IMG/VR virus record: IMGVR_UViG_3300021135_000019
Span: 1 to 42,037 of that record
Reading direction: 5' to 3' (one strand)
Source: a virus
Length of the DNA stretch: 42,037 nt
The position numbers were made by a program, and so were the translations under genes. Each line of letters starts with the position of its first letter. Within the stretch, counting starts at the first letter, position 1. Positions 31,816 through 37,531 of this stretch are shown here, one piece after another. The notes under the pieces are model-generated. The model searched no databases and was not told where the DNA came from. It saw nothing but the letters and a program-made list of their open reading frames with translations.

Positions 31816-31972
31816 TCTTCTTGAGAACTTTCGCTAGCAGAAGACCTGTGATCGCACCGAAGACAATTTTCTTATCGGCGGATTTAGCATTAAGGTTTGC
31901 TGCTCCACGAATGAACTCAATACGATCGGCATCAGTCTCCTGATTTGCCAATCGTTGGGCAAGGTTTATCAT
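31808..31972 (-). CDS. Small hypothetical protein with C-terminal hydrophobic helix
   Basis: This 54-residue protein starts at ATG 31972 (MINLAQRLANQETDADRIEF), which has GGAGG five bases upstream. The frame is open further up to 32125, but that stretch runs through the terminator hairpin and an unrelated small gene, so the longer reading is rejected. The N-terminal half is a charged helix. The C-terminal half 'IVFGAITGLLLAKVLKKNG' is a short hydrophobic segment with basic end, possibly a membrane anchor. Function unknown. It is the first gene after the terminator. Confidence 0.65.
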   Translation of the reverse strand: MINLAQRLANQETDADRIEFIRGAANLNAKSADKKIVFGAITGLLLAKVLKKNG

Positions 31973-32048
31973 AGTATCCTCCATAGGAAGGCGCAGGGGG
32001 TAAAGCAGCAGGGTTCCAGATTTCTCTGGCGTCAGGGTAATCATAAAT

Positions 32049-32070
32049 GAAAACCCCCTCGAAAGGGGGT
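32049..32070 (-). terminator. Rho-independent terminator with UUCG loop
   Basis: On the minus strand ACCCCCT-TTCG-AGGGGGT forms a 7-bp stem with a stable UUCG tetraloop (32053-32070), followed by TTTTC. It lies just after the stop of the lysine-rich 48-residue gene and before the 54-residue gene. It is the only strong terminator I found, so it probably separates a structural accessory transcript from the tail transcript or attenuates read-through. Confidence 0.85.
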
Positions 32071-32078
32071 CTAAGTCA

Positions 32079-32225
32079 TTACTTCTTTTTAGCTGCCTTC
32101 TTCTTGGCTGTCTTTTTCTTAACATCCTTGGCTAGCTTGGCATCATTCTTTTCATCCTGAGCCTCAAACTTTTTCTTTTGAGCTGGGGTCATACCCTTCT
32201 CAAACTTACTGTCCTTATGAGCCAT
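32079..32225 (-). CDS. Lysine-rich 48-residue protein
   Basis: The frame encodes MAHKDSKFEKGMTPAQKKKF and continues to a C-terminal tail of alternating Lys and Ala ending AKKKAAKKK. More than a third of residues are Lys. Such a sequence would be unfolded or helical and bind nucleic acid or other acidic polymers; its function is unknown. The ATG abuts the stop of the Cys-rich 31-residue gene (TAAATG), and the terminator follows its own stop. Short basic proteins between head and tail genes may be packaged in the head, which is only a guess here. Confidence 0.7.
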   Translation of the reverse strand: MAHKDSKFEKGMTPAQKKKFEAQDEKNDAKLAKDVKKKTAKKKAAKKK

Positions 32226-32321
32226 TTACTTGCCCTTCTTTGTTGTTGGTTTGCTAGCCTTTTTCTTGCAGGCGCCTTTGCAGTTTGGCTTAGAGCAGCC
32301 ACATCCACATGCTTTGCACAT
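32226..32321 (-). CDS. Metallothionein-like 31-residue Cys-rich protein
   Basis: The gene encodes MCKACGCGCSKPNCKGACKK and a short basic tail ending KKGK. Six cysteines fall within the first 18 residues as C-x2-C-x-C-x-C-x4-C-x3-C, which resembles a metal-thiolate cluster rather than a classical zinc ribbon. The start at 32321 follows the upstream stop region with only a one-base gap and the stop directly abuts the next ATG, so translation is probably coupled. Function is unknown; metal binding is inferred from cysteine density. Confidence 0.65.
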   Translation of the reverse strand: MCKACGCGCSKPNCKGACKKKASKPTTKKGK

Positions 32322-32322
32322 A

Positions 32323-32514
32323 TTACTTTCCCTTCTTATGAGTCTTATGCCATTGTTGGCCAGCAGCTATTCCGTCTGCCACGGTCTTAATCTTAGCATC
32401 TTTTTTGGTCAGGTCCATTGTCGGACCTCCTCCATTGGGGTGACTCACGATAACATCGCCCTTTTTGTTCTTAACAAACTTGTGGACTTTACCGTCAATC
32501 TTTACCTTAGCCAT
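32323..32514 (-). CDS. Small basic hypothetical protein
   Basis: The 63-residue protein reads MAKVKIDGKVHKFVKNKKGD at its start, a two- or three-strand beta pattern. A 'VSHPNGGGPTMDLTKKD' turn and a C-terminal helix ending in HKKGK follow. I do not recognise it. Its ATG overlaps the stop of the upstream 58-residue gene by one base (TAATG). It is part of a run of six very short, mostly basic genes between the decoration-like gene and the terminator. Confidence 0.7.
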   Translation of the reverse strand: MAKVKIDGKVHKFVKNKKGDVIVSHPNGGGPTMDLTKKDAKIKTVADGIAAGQQWHKTHKKGK

Positions 32515-32690
32515 TAGCCCTTAACTTTCTTAAGTTTAGGGTTAGCCTTCTTAGCGCCTTTAGATGCCCCACGAGAAGATGCGGCTAGGATACGGTCAGC
32601 TGCCTCCTGAGAGACGCCTTCCTTCTTAGCAATCTTAGATGAGGCTTTGTCAAAGCCTGGGTGTTTCTTACTTGCCTTTTTTGCTGCCAT
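32514..32690 (-). CDS. Small basic conserved phage protein (HPGF...ASSRGAS type)
   Basis: The 58-residue protein has a Lys/Ala-rich N-terminus, then 'HPGFDKASSKIAKKEGVSQE', 'AADRILAASSRGAS' and 'ANPKLKKVKG'. Short proteins with this pattern are widespread in tailed phages of several hosts; they look like helix-hairpin DNA-binding proteins, but I know of no demonstrated role. The gene starts at ATG 32690, within the 3' end of the previous small gene (23-base overlap), and ends TAATG into the next one. Confidence 0.72.
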   Translation of the reverse strand: MAAKKASKKHPGFDKASSKIAKKEGVSQEAADRILAASSRGASKGAKKANPKLKKVKG

Positions 32691-32808
32691 GTTGTGTTAC
32701 CTTTTCTGGTAGTTTCTTATCTTTTGGTGTCTCTTCTTCCCACCTTTTAGCTATATCGGGATGGGTAGCGTACAAGAATTCCCGTTGACGCTGAGATTCA
32801 AAAGGCAT
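32668..32808 (-). CDS. Small conserved phage protein (46 residues)
   Basis: The protein starts MPFESQRQREFLYATHPDIA and continues 'KRWEEETPKDKK'. This 'S-x-x-Q-R-x-F-L-(Y/F)-A-x-H-P-x-I-A-x-R-W' pattern is a familiar tiny phage protein found near head or neck genes; its function is not known to me. The C-terminus is basic (SKKGK) and overlaps the next gene by 23 bases in another frame. It starts two bases after the stop of the 31-residue Ser-rich gene. Confidence 0.7.
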   Translation of the reverse strand: MPFESQRQREFLYATHPDIAKRWEEETPKDKKLPEKVTQHGSKKGK

Positions 32809-32810
32809 TA

Positions 32811-32906
32811 TTACTTCTTAACTACAATAGTAGAGGCTTTCTTTGAAGAAGACGCTGAACTAGAGATGGTAATGTTCTGACCGTTCTTACGAATGCGGAT
32901 GGTCAT
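32811..32906 (-). CDS. 31-residue basic micro-protein
   Basis: The gene encodes MTIRIRKNGQNITISSSASS followed by a basic tail ending IVVKK, a beta-rich micro-protein. Its ATG overlaps the stop of the upstream decoration-like gene as ATGA, and its TAA is followed two bases later by the next ATG. The tight coupling supports that it is real despite its size. No function can be suggested. Confidence 0.5.
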   Translation of the reverse strand: MTIRIRKNGQNITISSSASSSKKASTIVVKK

Positions 32907-33214
32907 GCTGAAGTGACCTTGAGGATTGCAATGTTGGTGCTACCTGTAGAGATTGCGTAAACGTTCTCTTCATTGGTAAGCCCGTCAATTGTTGCCGAGG
33001 CACCAGGTGCCAAAGAGATCCCATAAGAAGAAGAGGTTACGGTTGATCCGCCGACATAGACGGTAGCAGAGCCATCAATGTTTTGGATAGAAAGCGTAGT
33101 AAATGTGTAGGTAGGGTATGTCTCGCCTGTAACAGAGTTTGTGATACTTGCGTCTGTATTTAGCGCAACAGCTGTTGAGCTGTTAAGAGCAACGATTGCG
33201 TGAGATAGTGCCAT
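32903..33214 (-). CDS. Putative small structural/decoration protein
   Basis: The 103-residue protein is almost all beta-strand type, with alternating Ser/Thr/Val residues and few charges ('TYTFTTLSIQNIDGSATVYVGG', 'LAPGASATIDGL' and 'VYAISTGSTNIAILKV' in outline). The pattern resembles small head-decoration or capsid-fibre domains of phages. It is encoded between the neck candidate and the micro-gene cluster. No catalytic or metal site is seen. Position and composition suggest a virion protein, but family membership is not clear. Confidence 0.55.
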   Translation of the reverse strand: MALSHAIVALNSSTAVALNTDASITNSVTGETYPTYTFTTLSIQNIDGSATVYVGGSTVTSSSYGISLAPGASATIDGLTNEENVYAISTGSTNIAILKVTSA

Positions 33215-33223
33215 TATGTTTCC

Positions 33224-33802
33224 TTAGTAGGTCGTAGGGTCAAACGCAGAGTAGTTTGCGTAGTGCTGGAACTGTGAGTCATTCACCATTTCTTCTGCGT
33301 TTACCTGGTTGCAGGTAACCTGAAGCAATGTGTACTTGTCCCCAATAATACCTTGAGGGGAGACTCGGATAGGGGTAAAAACTTCATCCCGAAATACGAT
33401 GCGGTCACGCATGTACTCAATAGGGTTCTTTTCTACAAGGGAAAGCTCTGGAACATTGTTGGCATTAGCCCCATAGAAATTGAGGTTGTCCTCCACAATG
33501 TCCACATTAAGGGTGATTGTGAGCTGGTTGGTGTTGTAGAAACCACGGTCAGATTGGGTAGTAACACCACGTTCTACGTGGGCATTGACCACAGGAATAA
33601 TAAGGGGAGTCTTCCACATACGACCTGTGCCAGTGCTGGCGCCTGTATCGTAGATAGGGTCTACGACAGTATTGACTTGGTCAAAGAGCCACCAAGCCAC
33701 AGTTGTACCCACAGTGTTAACAAGCTCAGTCGTAGTTCCAGATACAAAAGAGGAACGTTCGAACTGTATGTCAAACCGGCCTTGTCTATTTTCTCCACGC
33801 AT
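33224..33802 (-). CDS. Putative neck/head-completion protein
   Basis: The 192-residue protein contains 'VAWWLFDQVNTVVDPIYDTG' (35-54 in outline), followed by 'WKTPLIIPVVNAHVERG' and, later, 'YMRDRIVFRDEVFTPIRVSPQG'. The motif 'VDPIYD...' followed by strand-rich sequence is common in head-closure or neck proteins upstream of sheath genes. It lies between the Cys-rich small gene and the decoration-like gene. The neck role is inferred; no definitive signature is visible. Confidence 0.5.
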   Translation of the reverse strand: MRGENRQGRFDIQFERSSFVSGTTTELVNTVGTTVAWWLFDQVNTVVDPIYDTGASTGTGRMWKTPLIIPVVNAHVERGVTTQSDRGFYNTNQLTITLNVDIVEDNLNFYGANANNVPELSLVEKNPIEYMRDRIVFRDEVFTPIRVSPQGIIGDKYTLLQVTCNQVNAEEMVNDSQFQHYANYSAFDPTTY

Positions 33803-33827
33803 GGGGCAAGTGTATCCTAACTAGGTC

Positions 33828-34082
33828 TTATTGTTCTTCTGTAAAGCTTACCTTTGAGGTGTCAATCTGCCCCCACTTACCCAAAGGACATTCAGCATTA
33901 GGTAGCTTTGTCTTAGCAGCCATAAAGCACCCGCACTTTTTACACTGTTGGGTTATCTTAATAAGCTCTGGACAAGCCTTGCAAATCTTCATACGCTCTT
34001 CATACTGAAGGCCTGCAACCTTCTCAAGGTTCTTATTGAATAGATCCCAAGGCCTAGCTGGGCGATCAAATGGATCTGTCAT
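33828..34082 (-). CDS. Small Cys-rich phage protein
   Basis: The 84-residue protein carries 'KICKACPELIKITQQCKKCG' (33-52) followed by 'CFMAAKTKLPNAECPLGKWG'. Six cysteines in this arrangement form a zinc-binding unit frequently encoded near structural genes of myoviruses, including T4-like phages of marine bacteria; its function is unresolved. The N-terminus is acidic-aromatic and the C-terminus is acidic. The start overlaps the His-rich gene's stop (ATGA). Confidence 0.68.
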   Translation of the reverse strand: MTDPFDRPARPWDLFNKNLEKVAGLQYEERMKICKACPELIKITQQCKKCGCFMAAKTKLPNAECPLGKWGQIDTSKVSFTEEQ

Positions 34083-34420
34083 TTAGACTCCTCAGGAGCG
34101 ATAAACTTTTCATCAACATATGTCCAACCAATAGTTGGGCGGGTAGGGTATTCGCTCTCATTAATGAGAACCATCTTAGGCTGTTCTAATAGGATGTCTT
34201 TTAGAATGCCGCCGACATTTACTACTTCTTTTACCTCATTACCTATGATCATAGCAATGTAGGAATGGTTATGCTCATGGTCATGCTCGTGATCATGGTT
34301 ATGGCCGTTAACGCCAGGCTTATCTTTATTGCCAAAGGTAACTAGCTTATGACCAATAAACTCTAGTAGACCAGGTGTCTTAGGAGAGTTAAGCTTTTCT
34401 TTCTTCTTTTTCTTACTCAT
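34079..34420 (-). CDS. His-rich phage protein with alternating-His segment
   Basis: The 113-residue protein starts with a Lys-rich segment. Residues 40-52 read HNHDHEHDHEHNH, seven histidines at every second position, and then a short beta-type domain follows: 'YIAMIIGNEVKEVVNVGG', 'EQPKMVLIN', 'GWTYVDEKF'. That domain resembles the 77-residue protein at 35138-35371 ('YFIAIVIDDVAQQVMNIDG'), so the two look like distant paralogues. The alternating His segment would bind divalent metals such as Zn or Ni. Function unknown. The start overlaps the gene above by eight bases. Confidence 0.65.
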   Translation of the reverse strand: MSKKKKKEKLNSPKTPGLLEFIGHKLVTFGNKDKPGVNGHNHDHEHDHEHNHSYIAMIIGNEVKEVVNVGGILKDILLEQPKMVLINESEYPTRPTIGWTYVDEKFIAPEESK

Positions 34421-35102
34421 AGATCTTCCTCACCCAATACTTCTTTTTATATCCGTGGTCATTTGCTCTGACTTTTGCGCCCATGTATAAGCCAAGCTTA
34501 GTAAGACTGTAGGCAAAGTTGTGGGTCCATGATGCCCGCTTAATAGGAATTACTTGGGCGAAAGGAGTGCCCGCAGGGATAACGCCCTCAAATCCTTCTC
34601 TAAGAAAGAAAGGGATGTTCCCGTTAGAAAAGTACTTATCACTCTCTACAAATGCGGAGAGCGTAGTGAATGGGAGATCATGCCTGTTATATGGGTGGGT
34701 GACTATTGAGCTCCATCCACGAGGGGTTTTCCAACCCCACTTAGAAGACCAGACTAATCCATTTGGTGAATGCCCTGCAGGCCTAGGAATAGTTTCACCT
34801 AGAGCCTTAGGGCGTTCCCCGATTAAATCTTTATAGTGCTCGTTCTCTGTAGCCCAGGTTACGTGCTGCTTATCTCCCTCTAAAGTTACCGTAATATCTA
34901 CCGGTGTAACTAGCATGTAGCCTGAAATCATTACATCTAAGAATGGGATGCATGCTTTCATTGCAGCGTGTTGAACGCCGTTAGCATCTTTAAAGTATGC
35001 CTCACCCTTTTTGTACCATTCAGGTACAGCAGTCTTTGCAGGCTGTGGGTGCCCTAGGGCATACTCCTCAGGAGAATCAGGAACAAATTGTATGGTCTTC
35101 AT
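34413..35102 (-). CDS. Conserved phage protein of unknown function (marine-phage-like family)
   Basis: The 229-residue protein shows 'PAKTAVPEWYKKG' (21-33), 'MKACIPFLDVMISGYML' (48-64), 'WKTPRGWSSIVTHPYNRHD' (123-141 in outline), 'PFFLREGFEGVIPAGTPFAQVIPIKR' (163-188 in outline). This order of motifs is familiar from a protein family widespread in T4-like phages of marine bacteria; I know of no experimentally defined role. It lies next to structural accessory genes. A catalytic site is not evident. It starts at ATG 35102. Confidence 0.68.
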   Translation of the reverse strand: MKTIQFVPDSPEEYALGHPQPAKTAVPEWYKKGEAYFKDANGVQHAAMKACIPFLDVMISGYMLVTPVDITVTLEGDKQHVTWATENEHYKDLIGERPKALGETIPRPAGHSPNGLVWSSKWGWKTPRGWSSIVTHPYNRHDLPFTTLSAFVESDKYFSNGNIPFFLREGFEGVIPAGTPFAQVIPIKRASWTHNFAYSLTKLGLYMGAKVRANDHGYKKKYWVRKIYE

Positions 35103-35137
35103 TTAGTAGTCCTAGTTAGTAGTCGGAAAGGTAAAGC

Positions 35138-35371
35138 TTATTTAGTTGGAAGACTCCATGTGCCGGCATTTTGGTTATAGACCATGCCTGCAGATACTGT
35201 TCCGTCGCATTGGATAAACTTAGGATTAGACAAGAACATTGCGGCAGTCTGGCCATCAATATTCATGACTTGCTGTGCTACATCGTCAATGACAATAGCA
35301 ATGAAATAAGGCTGTACAGGGTTTACGCCAGAGATAGGTTGTAGAGGCGGTACTGAAGGTAGTGAGCTCAT
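35138..35371 (-). CDS. Small phage protein related to the His-rich neighbour
   Basis: The 77-residue protein has a Pro-rich N-terminus and a beta-type domain 'YFIAIVIDDVAQQVMNIDG', then 'MFLSNPKFIQC' and 'GMVYNQNAGTWSLP'. The domain corresponds, strand for strand by eye, to the C-terminal half of the His-rich protein at 34079-34420. Similar short domains occur beside tail-fibre genes in other myoviruses. Its function is unknown. It directly follows the Cys/Tyr-rich structural protein gene in transcription order. Confidence 0.63.
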   Translation of the reverse strand: MSSLPSVPPLQPISGVNPVQPYFIAIVIDDVAQQVMNIDGQTAAMFLSNPKFIQCDGTVSAGMVYNQNAGTWSLPTK

Positions 35372-35385
35372 GAGGTTCCTTAGGG

Positions 35386-36405
35386 CTAGTTGTTCTGGGA
35401 CTGGTAGTTATCTAGAGTACTACCTTGGTTGTACTGAGAAGGTGAAAGAAGTATACCAAACTGTGTGGCAGTCTGGGTACTGGAGGCTGTATAGGTAATT
35501 GGGCTTCCTATAGGGGTTGTAAGGGAGTCAGAGTACGGGGTGACCGTAATTGTATTCCCGCCCGATGTAACGACCTTTAAGCTGGCAGCAACGGCTGATA
35601 TGGCGGTACGTAGTACCGTTGTTACGGCATTTGCTACAGACTGATAAACATAGACAAAGGCTGGGTAGCTGACGCTACCTCCCTGGCATGTTGAACAGCC
35701 ACAGGTATGGGTATATGAGGAAGTACACTGCGTGTAATAGTAATAGTACGCACAGGAATAAGAGCATGGGGTGTAGGTAGAGCATACCCCATAATGGTTG
35801 TAGCAATATGCGACGTAGTATAGGTAAGAACCTCCGCCGTATGTAGCGTAATAGTTACATATGGTACCTGTAATACATACGTAATATGAGGTTCCTCCAC
35901 CCGTACATCCACAGCCAGCACCTACAGGTCCAACTGTCTGAGATGAAGCACAGGCGCTACATGTTTGACATCCACAGGTGTAGTAGTAGACCGTGTTAAC
36001 TACCTCTTGGCCAGCTGCTACGCCAAACCAGTTACCGCTATCGGTAATCCACTGAGCAGCTCCAGTGCCGTTAGTTGTGGCACCAACAGTCTGGATATTG
36101 CTAGCGCTACCAGTATCAATAGCGGCAATAGAGTAGTTAGAGGCAGAGTCATTGGATTGAGCCTGGGATCCATTGGCAAACCAAGTACCTCGGGTAGCAC
36201 TCCAAGCTTGCCCGCTATCGGCTGTGCCTAGATTGCCTGAGGTTGTACGGTTAAAGGAGTCAATGACAGAGGCCTTAAACCATTGCTTCCATTGACCGCC
36301 AACTTTAATAAAGGCTGAAGTAGCCCCATGCCATGCTCCGCTTACCTTTACAAGGATACCAATGCTTGTACCCTGTCCGCCATTTACATTAACTTTACCT
36401 GGCAT
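35386..36405 (-). CDS. Structural protein with Cys/Tyr-rich inserted domain
   Basis: Started at ATG 36405 (MPGKVNVNGGQG), which overlaps the upstream stop by one base, the protein has 339 residues; the frame extends to 36558 but that part lies inside the fibre gene. Residues about 49-130 ('DSFNRTTSGNLGTADSG', 'WFGVAAGQ') look like a concanavalin-A-like tail domain, which resumes after residue about 245. Between them, residues 140-240 hold 16 Cys and 22 Tyr in about 100 residues, opened by 'YTCGCQTC' and closed by 'HTCGCSTC'. It is probably a fibre or adhesin. The Cys/Tyr part has no family I can name; disulfide cross-linking or metal binding is inferred. Confidence 0.7.
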   Translation of the reverse strand: MPGKVNVNGGQGTSIGILVKVSGAWHGATSAFIKVGGQWKQWFKASVIDSFNRTTSGNLGTADSGQAWSATRGTWFANGSQAQSNDSASNYSIAAIDTGSASNIQTVGATTNGTGAAQWITDSGNWFGVAAGQEVVNTVYYYTCGCQTCSACASSQTVGPVGAGCGCTGGGTSYYVCITGTICNYYATYGGGSYLYYVAYCYNHYGVCSTYTPCSYSCAYYYYYTQCTSSYTHTCGCSTCQGGSVSYPAFVYVYQSVANAVTTVLRTAISAVAASLKVVTSGGNTITVTPYSDSLTTPIGSPITYTASSTQTATQFGILLSPSQYNQGSTLDNYQSQNN

Positions 36406-37337
36406 TACTGATACACAATCCAGATGTCTCCATCGTTGCCCTGGCCTGTTGTTGGTGCTGTTGTAGAGACCCATGTATTGCGGACAACGCCTAGAGAAGT
36501 TGAGGCGGCTGTTACTGAAGCATTTGCTGTTGCAAGATAAACTGTTGGGGTCTGCCATGAAAGGGCAGAACCATTGCTGCTAAGAACTGTACCAGCTCCA
36601 CCAATACCCAAGCGACCTACAGCTGAGGCGCCCGTTCCCACCACAAGATCACCAGCAGCACTAACTGTGCTTAGTGGAATCTTTGTAGTATCTGTTGGGG
36701 TACCCCAAGCAACTGAGGTGCCGTTCATAATAAGAGACTGACCGGCAGCCCCTTTAGCAAGGTTAGTTACGGTGGCATTACCTGAACCAATAAGAAGATC
36801 TCCCGCAGCTGTTACAGTTGAAAGAGGGATCTTGGTATTGGCGTTATTATTGGCGGCAGTCGTAGCAGCCGTAAGGGTATTGTAGTCAGTGCTATTAACA
36901 TAGAGAACGTTACTAGAACCCACAGCTGGAATACCAGAGGAGTTAACATTGAATCCCAATACAGAGCCAGAGGTGTAGGTCTCAATAAGGTTAGCTGTTC
37001 CTGAGCCTACCTTTAATACAAGGCCTTTTGTAGAGCTAGTGGTAATAGTGCTTCCACCGGTAATGCTGACATATGGACTATTAGCCACACCATTTACCAA
37101 GCCATACTCAATGTTATTGAGGCGATCGCCCAAGGTAGACCAACCGGTAGTCTTAGCAAAAGTTCCTGAGTAGGTAGAAATCAGGGGGCTTTGATTGGTC
37201 AGGGCAGAACCAAGGGTTGTCTCAATAGCAGTAATCTCAACCTGTAGTGAGTTTACGTTATCAGCCAAAACGGTGCTGACAAGGTCAACCTCTGGTTGGT
37301 AGGTTTTAACCTGATTTGGATATGAAGCTGTTGCCAT
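36405..37337 (-). CDS. Tail fibre-like protein with repeated shaft motifs
   Basis: The 310-residue protein has an N-terminal attachment-type segment ('PEVDLVSTVLADNVNSLQVEI' in outline) and a Gly/Ser/Thr-rich body containing two copies of 'KIPLSTV(T/S)AAGDL(L/V)(I/V)G(S/T)G' at about residues 169-186 and 219-236. It ends 'TTGQGNDGDIWIVYQ', a trimeric-fibre style ending. It would form part of the receptor-binding apparatus. ATG 37337 has GGAG upstream. Unlike the three larger fibre genes upstream, it lacks the C-terminal 'TLQGEL..CQRY' module. Confidence 0.75.
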   Translation of the reverse strand: MATASYPNQVKTYQPEVDLVSTVLADNVNSLQVEITAIETTLGSALTNQSPLISTYSGTFAKTTGWSTLGDRLNNIEYGLVNGVANSPYVSITGGSTITTSSTKGLVLKVGSGTANLIETYTSGSVLGFNVNSSGIPAVGSSNVLYVNSTDYNTLTAATTAANNNANTKIPLSTVTAAGDLLIGSGNATVTNLAKGAAGQSLIMNGTSVAWGTPTDTTKIPLSTVSAAGDLVVGTGASAVGRLGIGGAGTVLSSNGSALSWQTPTVYLATANASVTAASTSLGVVRNTWVSTTAPTTGQGNDGDIWIVYQ

Positions 37338-37368
37338 GGGACTCCTTCGTTATGGCCCTAACTATAGC

Positions 37369-37530
37369 CTAAGCTGTGGGGGTTTGTGGGGCTGAGTTGG
37401 CTGCAAGTAAGGCTTCGTAATCAGCCTTGAGCATGGAGGTATATTCCCCGTTGCCTCGGTCAATAATCGCGTAAGTTATTGCTACATTAGTCAAAGGGTC
37501 GGTTATATCTTGAAAGGTTACATTGTCCAT
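37369..37530 (-). CDS. Tail-fibre companion protein, copy A
   Basis: The 53-residue gene encodes MDNVTFQDITDPLTNVAITY and ends 'YEALLAANSAPQTPTA'. It is the most divergent of four small paralogues that each directly follow a fibre gene. Their shared pattern is an N-terminal strand, 'DP-x-T/L', and a C-terminal Y-x-(A)-(L/Y)-L...(A/S)NS. Small proteins ending this way resemble the C-terminal part of tail-fibre assembly (Tfa-like) proteins, so a chaperone or capping role is plausible. It ends in TAG. Confidence 0.65.
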   Translation of the reverse strand: MDNVTFQDITDPLTNVAITYAIIDRGNGEYTSMLKADYEALLAANSAPQTPTA

Positions 37531-37531
37531 A

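Noticed and set aside
31973-32125. N-terminal extension of the 54-residue gene up to 32125
   Set aside because: It would read through the terminator hairpin and overlap the lysine-rich gene; the internal ATG at 31972 has a near-perfect ribosome-binding site.
36408-36558. N-terminal extension of the Cys/Tyr-rich protein up to 36558
   Set aside because: It lies inside the 3' end of the fibre gene in another frame; ATG 36405 forms the TAATG junction used throughout this genome.
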